Shown here: positions 14,431-27,291 of the stretch, piece after piece | Layout: each line of letters begins with the position of its first letter | Numbering within the stretch: the stretch's first letter is position 1 | NCBI RefSeq assembly: GCF_030247195.1 | Contig: NW_026683354.1 | Span: 1-64,000 of the forward strand | Source: Topomyia yanbarensis | Taxonomy: Eukaryota; Arthropoda; Insecta; Diptera; Culicidae | DNA length: 64,000 bases | Reading direction: 5' to 3' | Notes under the pieces: model-generated | Seen by the model: only the letters and a program-made list of their open reading frames with translations | Told to the model about the DNA's origin: nothing | The model's database searches: none | Made by a program: the position numbers and the translations under genes

Positions 14431-17060
14431 ACACAATCGATTGAGAGGTAACGGGGGAACTATTCTCCTTTTAATTGTCCTGGGTTTTTACTCGCCTGAT
14501 ATGGTCCCCCAGGTGAGGGCCGTGTTGAGCAAAAAAGAATAGATTCTGAATTTTGGATTACTTCTACACAATTTTTGCCTTTAAACAAATAAAAAACAGC
14601 TAAACGCAAAATTTTTGAAACTTGAAAGCTTTCTGAATAAGGAACACATCATTGCAGCCACCCTGTTTAAACTTAATCTGAGTGTACTATCTATCACTGC
14701 TCACTGTACTGCGGCTGCTTATTCAAATTTACTCAAACGGTTAGAAAGATGTACGTAGACGAACATGATATGTGTGCTATTTTGAAACAAACATGTTTAA
14801 ATTCAACACATTTAGCACTTTGAACCAGATCTGTCAATGACAATAAAAGATAACTAGCAGCGAACAGTGATAACAGACCCAATTTCCCACACTGACTGCC
14901 GAATCTAGGAGACGAGCTGAAACAGCTCATTTACATTCCGCGATGTTATCGTAAAATAGCCCCCAAAATTGCGGAAATAAGGTAAGGTAACTAACTACCT
15001 TCCGAAACGTACATTCCCCAAACAACGCGGCTACATCCAAACATCCGAAGACCCAACCTACGTTATGTGTTTGATTTCGATGCCTGCAGCGTACAAACGA
15101 GCTATTTAATCCAATGCTGCGGCAATGGTGCAAGTATTTGTGGTTGTTTCTGTTACTGCTAAAGATATTCATTCCACGAGCTTTAAGATTGTGCGCGAAG
15201 CCACCACCACGTTGATTTTGCTAGTCGACCGACCTGCGCGATTGTTGTTTAGCCGCGTGTAGTGGTGCAAGGTATAATTTTGAACCATCATTGCTGCACG
15301 TAGGATTTGCCGCGAAGCCGAAAGAGATGGCCTGAGTTACTTGGACGCATGCTCCGGCCAGTGGAGTGAACAGTACGGAAGTAAATACTCGCGGGCGACG
15401 TGTGTCTTGCTGTATCTACGATTCATTTGTTTGCTGTTGTAATGTACTAGCCATCGTAATGCCGCGGGTAAACGTGAAGCGGGGCGGCAATGCAAGACCG
15501 CGCTGCGTTGAATACCGGACACTGGCTGCTGTTTAAGTAGATGGGAAACATAACATGGAAACAGAGCAGCGCCATTCATTGTCGAGTTAATGCCGCTTTT
15601 TCAACTATGTATGGCAAAACAACCGGTTTTTGCTGCCGAACGGTAGTAATGGAATGTTTATTTGTGAAACACGTGATTTTCTGCTTTATAAATTTTCTGT
15701 TATGTTTTTGGTATGTACTATTTATACTGCTTCGTCGCCAAGTCTTGCTTGGCTCCCGTCTACGCTGGCCCAACGGGAGCTACGTTTGGTAAAATTTTGA
15801 GCTTTTCATCCAAACACGAGATCAAATTGTCGTATCAAAAAAGCCTTGTTCAGCTCTGTTATTTAAACCACCACGGCACTCTAACTTGTAGCTGTAGGTT
15901 TTGCTAGACAGAAATGACCATTAGAACCGCAAAATCGTGTGGTTTATGTTAAGAGCTTCGGGGTGCTGACCTGTTTGCCGCTGCTGTAGTTCGTCATCTA
16001 GCTTAAAGTGCTTTAAAATGATGCAGGTAATTTATTTTATTTTATTGCACTGAGCTGCTTTGCTGGCGAACGTGGTTGTGAGCTCGAAGTAGCGCCACAC
16101 GAAAACAAACAGCACTTGGTGGCCGGGCGCGAAGAAAGCGTGTGAGCGACCGCATTGGTATGCTCGATACCTTTGCTGCTCTACCAAAGACTTGACTAGC
16201 TACTACTATACCCATTACTAAGCTACTCGGCTGTTGATATTGCAATAGCTTGTTGGCTTTCGATTTTTATCGCGGTAGATAGATACATATTTTCCCGTCC
16301 TGTGCCAGCAAGCGCGGATGGGTGGATCGAAGCGTCGCCACTCGTCTCACAAATGGCTGAAATTCCAAAGCCCCCCATTGGCAGATTAATACTTCCGATA
16401 GGCAGCGGGGATAGATGCTTGAATAGCTGTTGTTTGCCGCGTGGTCTTCGGGCCCGAGGTGCAGATTATGATGTGGCGGTATGCTGATGGACTCGTCGCT
16501 GCCGATCCCGGATCATCAATATCCGGAATTGTTGGCGGAGGAGATCATCCGAATGGGTTTCCGATAAGTAGTTTTATTGTGCTCGTGATTGGTCTGACTC
16601 CGTAATGGGGCCCAGTGGAATCCGCGTTTTTTTTTTCGCGTCGTTCTCCGGGGCGGAACCGTGTTGCTGGACGCTTCTTTACTTTAGCGGATAAGTTTTG
16701 AAGTGTTTTAACCTTATCTTTATTGCAGCACATTGTGAGGAATGTTTGCGCGTATGTTATTTGAGCGGAAACTTTGGTTTGTTACCGTTTTTTTATTGCG
16801 AAGAATTTATTACGTTCAACTTACGGACTGTTGGATGGTGGTGTATGCAAGATTTTCAAACTGTTGGTGCTTACCTGTAATAAAAGAGAAAATAAGCCAT
16901 AATTAAAAGATGTTTATAATCTAAAGGTCTGATGTGGTAAAAGGATGGCATTTTGAAGCAAGCCATCTCAAATATCTCAAATAAATCAATTAAGAAAAAA
17001 AATTTAATGCGTTTTTATTTCTTCCAATATACTAATAAACTTATTTGGGCGATTTTGTTT
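14431..17060. other. Unique-looking sequence with moderate GC, no gene recognised
   Basis: Composition rises to near-balanced GC at 14900-16700, unlike the neighbouring repeat DNA. Open frames of 60-83 codons occur on both strands, but they lack recognisable domains and consistent codon bias. It could be host intergenic, intronic or regulatory DNA. Near 14670 a 22-bp string repeats one found at 7957. Confidence 0.4.
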
Positions 17061-17061
17061 T

Positions 17062-17145
17062 TTAATCCACTAATCGCAAGTCTGTCCCATTTATTTTGAG
17101 GATTCCCACATGAAATGGGACAAACATGAGATTATAGACAGTATA
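17062..17145. mobile_element. Small palindromic MITE (TCGCAAGTC family), copy 1
   Basis: An approximately 84-bp hairpin has arms containing TAATCGCAAGTCTGTCCCAT and, inverted, ATGGGACAAACATGAGATTA with the end ACAGTATAA. A better-preserved copy is at 43225-43309. Confidence 0.65.
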
Positions 17146-17867
17146 AGCTTCACAATATTTCGGAGTTTTATGCACTTACTATGGGGCAGCTGTAGCGAGT
17201 CCATGGAAGGGCCGATTGGTAGTTTACCCCCATCCAAAATTTATCGGATTGGAGAAAAAAAAATGATGCTGACTAATTCAATTAAGTATTGTATAAAATA
17301 AATTTGGACGTATATAGTCTTGTAACTACATTGAGAATTTATTGTTTAAGGCATCATGGGAATTGTGGGAAAGAGAACTTGTAACTGATGCTTTAACTGA
17401 GACTCCATAGCTGTCAAATAACATCAATATCAAATCAAGTAACTGCCTGAATTATTATGAGCTTCTTTCTGAAGAGATGTTCCGAAATAGGAATTACAGA
17501 CTATTTTTCGAATGGGAAGCTGAGTTTGAATACGTCGATTGTGTATAAAACATAAACTTGTTCACAGGGCCGGCGGATAACGGATACCCACTCGAAAATA
17601 ACCGAGGGGGGAATTACCCACTCGAAGGTTTGGAAAACACTAAAATTTGAGATTAACCACGCATGCATCTCGCGAACAAAATGCATAAGCCTGCAATTCT
17701 CGATGCACAACAATTAAAAATGTTTTTATTCCTGTACAAACTTTTTGGGGATGTGGGATAATAATTAGGATTTGTTTGAAATTTATTTTTTTTATGACAA
17801 TACTAAGGGAAATACAGATCGTTATACAAAAAATATGAATGCAATTTTATTCAGACTAATCCGGATT
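17146..17867. other. No feature recognised
   Basis: This is AT-rich sequence before the minisatellite. There are no coding frames beyond chance length and no repeat that I can pair elsewhere in the window. Confidence 0.4.
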
Positions 17868-19308
17868 CCAGAGCTCAGAGTCCAGAATCCAGAGTTCACA
17901 TTCGATAATCCAGAGTTTAGATTCCATAGCCCAGCGACCAGAACCCAGAGTCGCGGTTGAGGACTCCTCAATACTGTGGCGAGTCTAGAGTCCATAATCC
18001 AGAGTTGTGTGTCGAGAATACAGAGTCCAGAGTTCATAACGCAGCTATCATATTCCAGAGTCCCGAGTGCAGTTCCGAATCTAGAGTTCCGCGTACAGAG
18101 CTCCGAGTGCAGAGTTCAGAATCCAGAGCCCAGAGTTCAGATGCCAGAGCCTAGAGTCAAAACCTGGAATTCAGATCCCAGAAACCAGAGTTTAGAGTTC
18201 TTATCCCAAAAATTCTGAGCCCAGAGTCCTCAGCACATAATCCAAAGCCCAGAGTCCAAAGTCCAGAGCTCTTAACACAAAATAGTGAGACAAGAGTTTA
18301 GAGTCCATGTTCCAGAGCTCAGAGTCCAGACTCCAGAGCTCAGATTCGATATTCCAGAGTTTAGATTCCATAGCCTAGCGACCAGATACCAGGGTCCAGA
18401 AGAGAGGCCAGAGTCCAGAGTCCAGACTCCAGAGTCCCGAGTGCAGAGTGCATAGTCCAGAGTTTAGAGTCCAGAGTCCACAGCTTAGAGTCCAAAGTCC
18501 AGAATCAAGATCCAGAATCCCGTAGCTCAGAGACCACAGTGTACAGTCCAGAGTCCATAGCACAGAATCTCTAGGCGAAAGCTCAGGATCCAGAGTTAAG
18601 AATGCAGAGTCCAGCGTTCAGAGTGCAGAGAACAGAGTCGATAATCCTGGATCCAGAGTCCAGAGTTCTCAATCTAAATTGCTGTGGCCAGAATCCAGAG
18701 CTCTGAGACCAGAATTCAGAGCCCGAAGTACTTAACCCAAAATACTGAGGCAAGAGTTCAGACTCCAGAACACAGAGCCCAGAACCCAGAGGCCAGAATC
18801 CAGTGTCCATAATACAGAATCTCGAGGCGAGATTCAAGTCCAGAATCAAGAGCTCAGAGTCCAGAATCCAGAGTCCTGAGATCAGAGTCCTCAACCCAAA
18901 ATACTGAGCTCAGTGTCTCGAGTTCAGAGCCCAGAGTCCAGAGCACAGAGCTCAGAGATCAGAATCCAGATGCCCGAGTGCAGCGCCTAAAGTTCAGAGT
19001 CCAGAGTCTAGAGTTCAGATTTCAGAGTTAAGGATCAAGACGCCAGATACCAGAGCTCATGGTTCAGAGTCCAGAGTACATAGCACAGAAATTCGAGACC
19101 AACGCCAAAAGTCCATCATTCAGCGATGAGAGTGAAGAGTCCAGAATCTAAAGTTCAGTGTCCATAGTCCAGAGACCAGAACCCAACATCCAGAGTCCCG
19201 AGGAGAGAGCCAAGAGTCCAGAATCCAGAGTCCCGAGTGCAGATTCCAGAGTTCAGAGTTCAGACTTCAGAGTCTAGAGTCTAGAGTTCGGATTCCAGAA
19301 TCCATTTG
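17868..19308. repeat. Degenerate 7-bp minisatellite (CCAGAGT)n, about 1.44 kb
   Basis: Nearly the whole interval consists of variants of CAGAGTC, CAGAGTT and CAGAATC in one orientation, which corresponds to roughly 200 units. Because 7 is not a multiple of 3, every frame cycles through the same heptapeptide pattern. This produces Leu-Asp-Ser-Gly-Leu-Trp-Thr runs on the minus strand and Arg-Val-Gln-Ser-Pro-Glu on the plus strand. These long open frames are repeat by-products. Confidence 0.95.
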
Positions 19309-21164
19309 TTTGCAACGACTACAGTTCATGCCCCGTTCCCCAAAGTTTGGAAGAGCTGATCCGTGAGAAAGGCTCGAAATAAGGCTGATGGAATTTAAGT
19401 TGTTTTTATATATTCCTCCATTTTTACTGAACGCAATTGCTTACAAACCAGAATTTTCACTGACCGAAGCAAAGGGTTGTTGAAGGAGCCAACCCCATAC
19501 TTGACAATTAAGGCCCTTGTTGCAGAATACACCATCAGTCTCTACTTCTCGGGCGGGTTGGTAGACAAGATACTTCTTCGTACAAAACTTTGAAAAAATT
19601 ATTAATTTTTTATATAAAATTTATGAAAAAATACATGAATTCCCACAAGCACGTTTTAATATGGTACAATTTTTTACCCAAAAATGGGGCATATTTGAAT
19701 TTATATTGACATGAATGGCGTAATAAAATGTCGTATACAAGGACTCGTTCTCAAGTTGCCCGAGCAAATGATAAGCATGCTCATGGTCCAGATTCCCATT
19801 ATATGGTATTTTGATAGTGTTTGTAATGAGATTAACCCATAAAAAATGTGTAACGGACCACATTCATGGTCTTTTTAAGAGGCTGTATGGTGTTTGAGCC
19901 CATGAGAATTTGCTCGGGTGTGAGCTATAAGAATGAAGAAAAGTAAAATAAACGTTTTTCTATGGTCACGATCACATTCTTTTGAAAATGTCAAATTTGG
20001 ATGATTAGTATCATTGAACAATTTTATAGCGTAAAACAGCAATTCGTATGACAAAATAATGTTGGCGGTGAATCCTCCTAGAAATAATTATAGCGAAAAT
20101 ACTCGTAAAGCAAATGTAGTTCGAGGCTTAATGTCTTCAGCAATGTTTTAGAAAATGCTATTTCAAACAACTTTGTAGAAGACATGGATTCTCTGTAGAT
20201 TCAGAGTTTCGAAATATATTAGACTGTATGTGAAAGAACAGCTTTAATACAAATTATTCAGATACTTCTGTATTTCATAAATCTCTTCTGTTTACTGTTT
20301 TTTCTAGTTTTAGCTCATCAATTAATAATCTCGTTAAGAAATACCCAACAGTACCACTACTTAAAAATAGTCCTAACGTAATCTTTATAAAATTGAATCT
20401 CTCCCTCTAATTATTCCTAGTTTTAATATGTTTGAAAAATGTTCCGCTTAGTTAATAATTAATTGCCCCAATAAGCTCCATTCTAAAAATCCTAAAATGC
20501 ATCACTATACAAAAATCACTGAAAATGACATCCCCCTAATCTTACGAATATTATTCTGTACATGTATAAGTTACCCGTAAAATTTCTTCAGTTTCATTAT
20601 ATGAAAAAAAAAATAAATTTGGAAGCCCCCAGAAATTCAAAATGTAAAACAAAAAAATGACACTTTTAAGCTAACGCAAACGAGCCTTATCAAAAAAAAC
20701 GAATTTTAAAAAAATCTCTTCTGCTGTTTATAAACAACGTAATTTCCATTCTATTCTAGATATGAGTCTCTGAAGCTTACAATAGTGAAGAGAACTGACT
20801 TTAAGGAAATTTCCAAAATATCGTTTTATATCTCTATATGCTGCATTCATGTAGCCTTCATGTTTTCAACAAAGTTTTTTGAAATGCCATTATCAACAAC
20901 TTTGCTGAAGACACCAAGTATCTTACTATTTTTGAAGAGTTAATTCTGTATAATTATTTCTATAATAAATAATCACAAAAAATATATCAAAAGATTTTTG
21001 GAATCGTTAAACCTTCAAAGGTGATACTTACGTTTCTAAACTTTCAATAATTTTTCAAACATATATTAAATTTTAGCATTTTTGAAAAATCTACGGTTTT
21101 CATCAACCCTCGCCCAAACCGAATTTCTGGCTATGGTAGTCGAATCAATAAGTAGCAAGTCTCT
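19309..21164. other. AT-rich DNA with a diverged direct-repeat pair
   Basis: No gene is recognised. About 20131-20185 and 20868-20925 share a dispersed block, AACAACTTTG(T/C)(A/T)GAAGACA preceded by TTTAGAAAATGC or TTTTGAAATGCC. These look like relics of an interspersed repeat about 740 bp apart. The rest is low-complexity AT-rich sequence. Confidence 0.4.
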
Positions 21165-21765
21165 TGACTCACCCCTGAGACGCTAGGAGAGCCTGCTCCA
21201 AATTGGAAACAAACCGGGTAAGTCTAGCTACGGGACCAGCTGGGTAATGTTCACGAAAATCGGCAAAGTTAATTCAGACAACAAGTTCAATAACGGCATT
21301 CGGCATTTTTGGCATTCTGCCATCTTATCCTATGCATACCACCAAGTACCGGGTTAGTTTGTGGCTTTAAGCATTACATTTTTTTGTCTCCAAAAATGGA
21401 GAAAAAAGCATCAAACATTCTAATAAAATTCAGAGATCTTTCCAACAGTTTACCCTTTTATACAACGTATTCTATTTTGCAAGAACTACCTAAATCAAAC
21501 CGGTAAAAAATGGAAACTGAAAACACCACCAACTAGCTCCGGTCACCCCTACAGTTCCACCTAGCTGCGAATATGCGAACTGGTGGGTTTTCTCCATCGA
21601 AATCGTCAAAAAACTCTATAATATATATACAAAAAACCTATAGTATATATACAAATTTCAAGCACGTTGGTCCGGTAGATCGAATTGTCCAATTTGGTTC
21701 AATTTCATTTTTTCTGGTTACTCTGATGGGTGCACAGGTCGAGAGTCAGGAGCGATGGGATTAAG
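21165..21765. mobile_element. Foldback element, diverged copy 2
   Basis: The left arm, AGCCTGCTCCAAATTGGAAAC followed by AAGTCTAGCTACGGGACCAG, matches the left arm of the element at 11559 (CACGCTCCAAATTTGAAGC ... CTACCGGACCAAC). The right part, CACCTAGCTGCGAATATGCG, GGGTTTTCTCCATCG and AGCACGTTGGTCCGGTAG, matches the right arm of that element. The interior is largely different or deleted, and the sequence is well diverged. Confidence 0.65.
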
Positions 21766-22179
21766 GAGGCCCGTAATCCATATCGGTACGCCCTACAGGT
21801 TTTTGGAAACATTATTAGGAACTTAACAAAAACAACGGTTTTTCTTTAAGGATTTGGAACAGTTTCCTATTTCACAGATATATCGCATGATGTGGAGATG
21901 GTGACGTTCATCAGCTCTGACTGCGTATTATCGCTTCTGTAAGCTATGTGGTACCTTCGGAAATTATGTTATGATAGAACTGGAACGAGATAAAACAAAT
22001 CAATGGAAACTGAAGAAAATTAAATCCGATTATATTCGGTATGCGATTGACAAGTTGTTTTTTTCGAGAGTGTCCTGGAGAGGACACGGGAAATGTCCCC
22101 CACTAAAATACTGCTTAAGAACAATTACATCGGGCCGTGATTCTGAATGTTATATTCATTATACCATTCAGATAGGTGC
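21766..22179. other. No feature recognised
   Basis: This is spacer between the foldback copy and the long-period repeat. Open frames here (for example 21971-22240) have no recognisable domain and run into the repeat. Confidence 0.35.
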
Positions 22180-24315
22180 GGGCATAGGGACTTCGCGATC
22201 GCGTGCTTCATCGCGAACGGCTCAAGCGTTTGTACGTTAGCGTATTCGAACGCGTTTGCGTTTGTATGTCGTGTATGCAAACGTGTATGTAACATCGAGT
22301 CTATAAATTTTATTTTATAACCGTGTGCCTTCCGTATATTCGCGTGTGGTCTTCGATTATCGTACGTGGACCGTGGATCTGATATCTACTTTTCGATGTA
22401 GGGTCCAGACGCTAGAAGAAAGTGAGTTCTTTCATATCATCAGAGTTCCCGGTTATGTCGCCATGGAACATGTTGTCTAGTGGGTAAGAGCTTTATTTTT
22501 TGATTGGTTCAACTGATTGTATGGACCTAAGTTACTAGGACGGAGGGTAAAGATTTCCGGATGTGATCGATTCATGATCGTGCGAACACGGGTTTGTGGG
22601 TTCGCGTTTGAGACCGCGTTTGTAACTTTGTAAGTACTAAAACGTTCACTTTATTACCGGGCCTTATCAAGTTTGAGCGATGGAGGGCGTAGGTGTGCGT
22701 GGATGATCGCGAAAGGCTTAAGCGTTCGTTTATTAACGTTCGCGTGTATTAATTCGATTTTGTAATCATGTTGCTATTCACATATTCGCGTGTGTTCCTG
22801 GATAGTCGCGCGAACCGCCATTCTGATATATAGTTTTTGGTGTACGGTTCGCTTTCTGACAGGGAGTGAGCTACCCCATATCACTAGAGTTCCCGGTAAT
22901 GTTGCAATGGAACGTGTTGTCCAGTGGATATGAGAGCTTTCATTTTTATAGGTCCAATTGAAGACCGACCAAGACCGAGTTTAAAAAATTTTAAGTGCTG
23001 AGACGATCATCTTATTACCGTGATATTATCATGTTCGCGAGATCGCGGGTGTAGGTTGCATGGATGATCGCGAAGGGCCCAATTTGTATGTTAACGTATT
23101 TGACGCGTATATGTGAGTTCGCGTGTATAAATGCGATTTCATATCCGTGTGCCCCTTCGAATGTTCGCGTGTTTTTAGACGATTGCGCGGAACGTGAATC
23201 TGACAGTTAATTTTCAGTGGACGGTTCTGATGCTAGAAAAGAGAGAGTTCTCCCATATCACTAGAGTTCTCGGTCATGTCGCCATGGAACGTGTTGTGTA
23301 GTGGGAGTGAGCGTCATTTTTTCCTGATTGATCCAGCTGAAGGTAAGGACATAGGCTGCTAGGAACGAGAGTAGGTACTTCCGAATGTAACTGATTCATG
23401 ATCGTGCGAACACGGATGTTTGTAGGTTTACTCTTGACACCGTTTTTGTTGATTTATAAGCGCTAAATCGTTTACTTAGTCACTGGGGTGTTACCCTGTT
23501 TACGAGATCGCTAGCGTAGGTGTGAGTGAATGATCGCGAAGCACTCGAGCGTTTTAATGTAAACGGGTTTGTCGCGTGCGCTAGCATGTATACAACTATT
23601 CGTGCATCAATTCGATTTTTAGCCATGTGGCCATACGCATATTTGCGTGTATTCGCCATGGAACGTGTTGTCTAGTGGAAATGATCGCGTATTTTTTATG
23701 ATTGGGTTAGCTGAAGGCATGGACCTCGGCTGCTAGAACCGAGGTCGGAAACTTCCAGACGTTACCGATTCATTAATGCGCAAACAGGAGCGTTTAGAGG
23801 TTCCCGCTAGAGACCGCGTTTATACGTTTATTATTGCAAAAACATTCACTTAATCACCGGGGTGTTTTCATGTTGGCGAGACCGCGGGCTTTGGTGTGCG
23901 TGGATGATCGCGAAAGTCTTAAGCGTTTATATGTTAACGTGCTGAATGCTAGAAGAGTGTGAGATTTCCCTTTTCACTAGAGTTCCTGGTTATGTGTTGT
24001 TTAATGGATATGAGCGTCATTTTTTCGATTAGTACAACTGAGGCCGTGGACCTATGCTACTAGGGCTGAGGTGCGGGGCTTTCGGACGTGACCGATTCAT
24101 GATCGTGCGAATACAGGTGCTTTGTAGTTCTGCGCTTGAGCCCACGTTAATGCTTGAGCTCTCGTTTGTAAGTTTATAAGTACTAAAACGATCGCTTAAT
24201 TACTAGGGGTATTTTATTGTTGGCGAGGTCGCGGGCGTAGGCAAGTGTGGATAAGTGCAATTGCAGATTCGCGTTTGTGACCAATTTTGTGTTATCGCCA
24301 AGACCACGAGCGTTT
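22180..24315. repeat. Degenerate long-period tandem repeat, about five units of 335-445 bp
   Basis: Anchor AGAGTTCCCGGTTATGTCGCC then ATGGAACGTGTTGTCTAGTGG recurs at about 22442, 22886, 23263, 23645 and 23979. A second anchor, GATGATCGCGAA(A/G)G, recurs at about 22703, 23060, 23529 and 23904. Units are rich in GTTCGCGTGT and CGATCGCG and stay far more CpG-rich than the flanks. Spacing is irregular because of internal deletions. No coding frame persists between units. It may be a satellite block or the inside of a larger unrecognised element. Confidence 0.75.
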
Positions 24316-25404
24316 GGAATGAGAGAATATGCAATCTATTTGTATTAGTGAATATTAATATGAATCTAATTTACGATATAGTAAACAAGGAAGAATGACA
24401 TTCCGAATAAAGATAAACAAGATGCAAAGCGATAAAGTTGAAGTGCATAAATTGATTGATATATTTTTTGGTATTCATGTAGAGTAGTGAAAAAGCAATC
24501 CAATAGAAGTACAACAATAGGAAACTAGTGAAGTAGAAGAAAGGAATACATGCACTGCAATTGAACTACTTGAACTCGTCTAAATGCCAGCAAATGTTAT
24601 TTATTTACCGTTAATGAGTTACACCTCTGTAAAATTTCTCAAAAGTCAATTTTTTACTGTTCTAAACTGTACGTTATGGTCTAAAAAATGATATATCGAA
24701 ATATATAAGACGACCAAAATATATAAATGTTCAGATTTTCAATTCTTCCGCAAATTTTTACAGTTTTTTTAACAAGTATTTTTAAGTCAATTTTTATTAC
24801 AGTTTCAGCGTTTTCCTATATAAAAATACGCCATATCCAAAAAAAACACAATGTCGAAAAAATATCCTACGTAAGTCGGTAGCTATTGTGATAAGGAATC
24901 AGAAAAAAAATGGTTTTTGGCTCTGGGTCAAAAATTACAGGAGATATATTTCCGGCCGTAGACTCCATTCAATATTACTCGTCGGTGGGAAAATGCTCCA
25001 CTGCAACCATCTTGTGATGATGTTAATTAAAATTTTTTTTTGGTAATTTCCACAATTAGTGTTACAAATTTAATTTTACAAAATCTCGATACAAGTCTTG
25101 TCTGCACCAAGAAAAAATCCGCAATATGCTTAATTTATCGTGTTCCACAGTGGTGTAATCCCTTAAACAAACTCGAACTTTATGTTATGGTAAGTGAGAA
25201 TTCATAACCCATTTCATAAAACCCTGCGTTGCCTGACTTAACTCAACTGCTATAGATTCGAGAATCCCTGTAAGAATAACCGGTTGTTCCATTAGCAGCC
25301 GGCACGCACACCCGAACCCAAGCTGGACAGCATGCCAGGCATTCATCAATCATTCGAATTCTGAGATTGATGCAAAACTCCAAGCGACAGTTTAATTTAA
25401 ATTC
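24316..25404. other. AT-rich DNA, no feature recognised
   Basis: There is no coding signal. Only A/T-rich runs are visible, and no repeat in this window pairs with it. Confidence 0.4.
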
Positions 25405-25411
25405 AGTAGCG

Positions 25412-25534
25412 TGACTGCTTTTGCCTATCATCATCATCATCATCATCATGCTCATCGTCATCGGCCGAGTGTTCCGACCGACCGAGTCGAGTCTGAAGGT
25501 CACATTCCAGGCCTTCGTTCAGCTGAAACACCAG
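25412..25534 (+). CDS. Possible His-rich exon containing (ATC)n (weak)
   Basis: After an acceptor-like TTAAATTCAG, one frame runs S-V-T-A-F-A-Y, then seven His from the run at 25427-25449, then AHRHRPSVPTDRVESEG and HIPGLRSAETP. It ends at the donor-like CAG|GTAACG. His tracts occur in many dipteran regulatory proteins. The trinucleotide repeat alone could also explain this as a simple microsatellite. No domain is recognised, and the polypyrimidine tract is poor. Confidence 0.18.
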
Positions 25535-27192
25535 GTAACGCCGTAGCACCGACCGGCCTGGGGAGACCAATTCCGGACCTCGAAATTATTATAGTTTCGC
25601 CAGAAGCTATCAGCTAAACGATTCCGCTCCAATGGCTGCCGTGTATTTGCTGGCTGTGTACATTTGTCCAGGAACTCAAGCCCACACGGCACGGAAAGGG
25701 AGTGCCCTTTGCTGGATCAGCCAGCAGTCAAACATGCAAGTTCAAAAATGAATGAAAGAATAATGTGGGCTGGGTCCTGCAATATGGTAGGGCTACCTCT
25801 CTTGCGGGTTTCCTGTCTGATAGTATAATTTAATCTTCTCTGAAGCTGGAAATTATAAATTTGAGGGCAGTTAAAAACATTTAACTTTTTTTGTGTCCTG
25901 CTCGAGGGCACCTTAATTTTTACGGCTTGCAGAGACTCGGGGATGTTTTGGTCTTGCGCCGAAGAAGCAAACCGTCGAAAATGTATTACTTGCTGCTTCT
26001 GGATAATTCTAAGGCTCACGCGAATTACGAATTATACACGTATTCAATATAGCGGAGAAGGGGAGAAACTAATTTACGTTCCTGTCTTTTTTATGGGCTG
26101 TTTGTTTCGAAGAATTCATCACACTTTTTTCAATCCCATTTTCTCTTCTCGCTCTCGATGAGTTAGGGCCTGGAGGGCAACATTTTCTGTGCTCTGCTAT
26201 GGTTGCCGTTTCTGCTAATGATAATTCCGTTACGGATCAAATCTGACCGATGAGTAGTGGCCTGGTCAGTTTGCCCTCGACTTTAAGCGAATTATTTAAA
26301 ACTAAGCCCCAAGCTAGAACTGCCACCGCTGGTCATATTTGTGTATCAATTCGCAGAAGATGTTGATTGTGTTGAAAAATGCTTTCCTCGAAGCAACTGA
26401 GTCACGTTCGTATGGCTCATTGGAAGGAATGCCCGTTTCGCATGAAGCAGCCATTACCGACGTGGTTTGGGTGGGTTATTATTACCAAATCGAATGGAAT
26501 TAGTGTCATCCAATTATCGACCCATTGGTCAAGTATTTGACGTGAATTAGGCGGTTGGCCCGGTGGGCGGTGATTGAAACGTTTTTTTTGACTGGATTAG
26601 CGCTGTCCAAGCTGTGTCTCTTTTCGACTTAGCTGTGTTAGACTTTAGTAAAAATAATACAGTCAGCTATTGAATACATTAGACGTTGATACAAGATTCA
26701 ATTTCCGCCTAGTCACTCGAATGGACGGCGATCCTATAACACTGAACACAACATTGCTACAATCAAACCTCCGAAATGTGCACGGAGCGCGATCCGAATG
26801 ACAAATACGTCAGCCAGCTAATTGGCTGCATGCCTGTGCACTTAACCTTTGCCTCTAATGAGAACACGGAGCACGTGTACGCAAATTCCTCAAATGCACA
26901 GGCGTTTACTTTTTTTCAACCCTAGCAAACCTTGCCCGTGCACATGGAGACAAACAATGATCGTAATTACCAGCCAATTTCCTGCGCAACGAATCCGGCT
27001 AGTTGGGTACCCGGTCTACTGGCAGCTAAGCAGCTGAGGTTGTTCCCATCGGACTGCAGCACTGACTGACTGCGACAAAGTTCAATAGCAGTCATTTTGT
27101 ATCGCTACGCGCAATTATCTTGTCATTTAAACGATATCAAACAGGTAGCATCAACATTCTTGTCGAAAAACATTCCTTTCGTTTTATTATAG
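25535..27192. other. Unique sequence with balanced GC; candidate regulatory or intronic DNA
   Basis: No repeats are detected. Around 26440-26580 several homeodomain-type cores (CCAATTATCG, GAATTAGG, TAATTGG) cluster in GC-richer DNA. Open frames are short and unrecognised. I infer host intronic or regulatory sequence, unproven. Confidence 0.35.
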
Positions 27193-27291
27193 TCGGACTT
27201 GTTCCCGGAGTACGTGACCATGGACCAGAAGGACAGCCGTGGGGACCCCTTGCTGCGAGTATCGAAGTGGAGCGCAGGCGGTATGGTCTAA
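27193..27291 (+). CDS. Candidate terminal exon of an unrecognised host gene
   Basis: A strong 3' splice site (TTCCTTTCGTTTTATTATAG) is followed by an open frame of 32 codons ending in TAA: SDLFPEYVTMDQKDSRGDPL, then LRVSKWSAGGMV. Twenty-seven of 32 codons end in G or C, in otherwise AT-rich DNA, which is typical coding bias in Aedes. A poly(A) signal AATAAA lies at 27793-27798, implying a 3' UTR of about 0.5 kb. A second frame through the same DNA stays open to TGA at 27528-27530 (GLVPGVRDHGPEGQPWGPLA...). The two are alternatives, and I favour the first on third-position bias. I recognise no family, and no upstream exon is proven. Confidence 0.33.
   Translation, partial: SDLFPEYVTMDQKDSRGDPLLRVSKWSAGGMV

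Noticed and set aside
17822..18894. Several frames encoding LDSGLWTL-like or RVQSPEF-like repeats, suggestive of a repeat protein
   Set aside because: A 7-bp DNA minisatellite yields a 7-residue pattern in every frame on both strands. The frames are short, broken and lack start context.
22180..24315. Possible protein-coding block because of its high GC and CpG content
   Set aside because: No frame persists across units. The composition reflects a tandem repeat.
25243..25503. Minus-strand frame with a Met run
   Set aside because: The Met run is the antisense of the (ATC)n repeat. The plus-strand His-rich reading is at least equally likely, and neither is proven.
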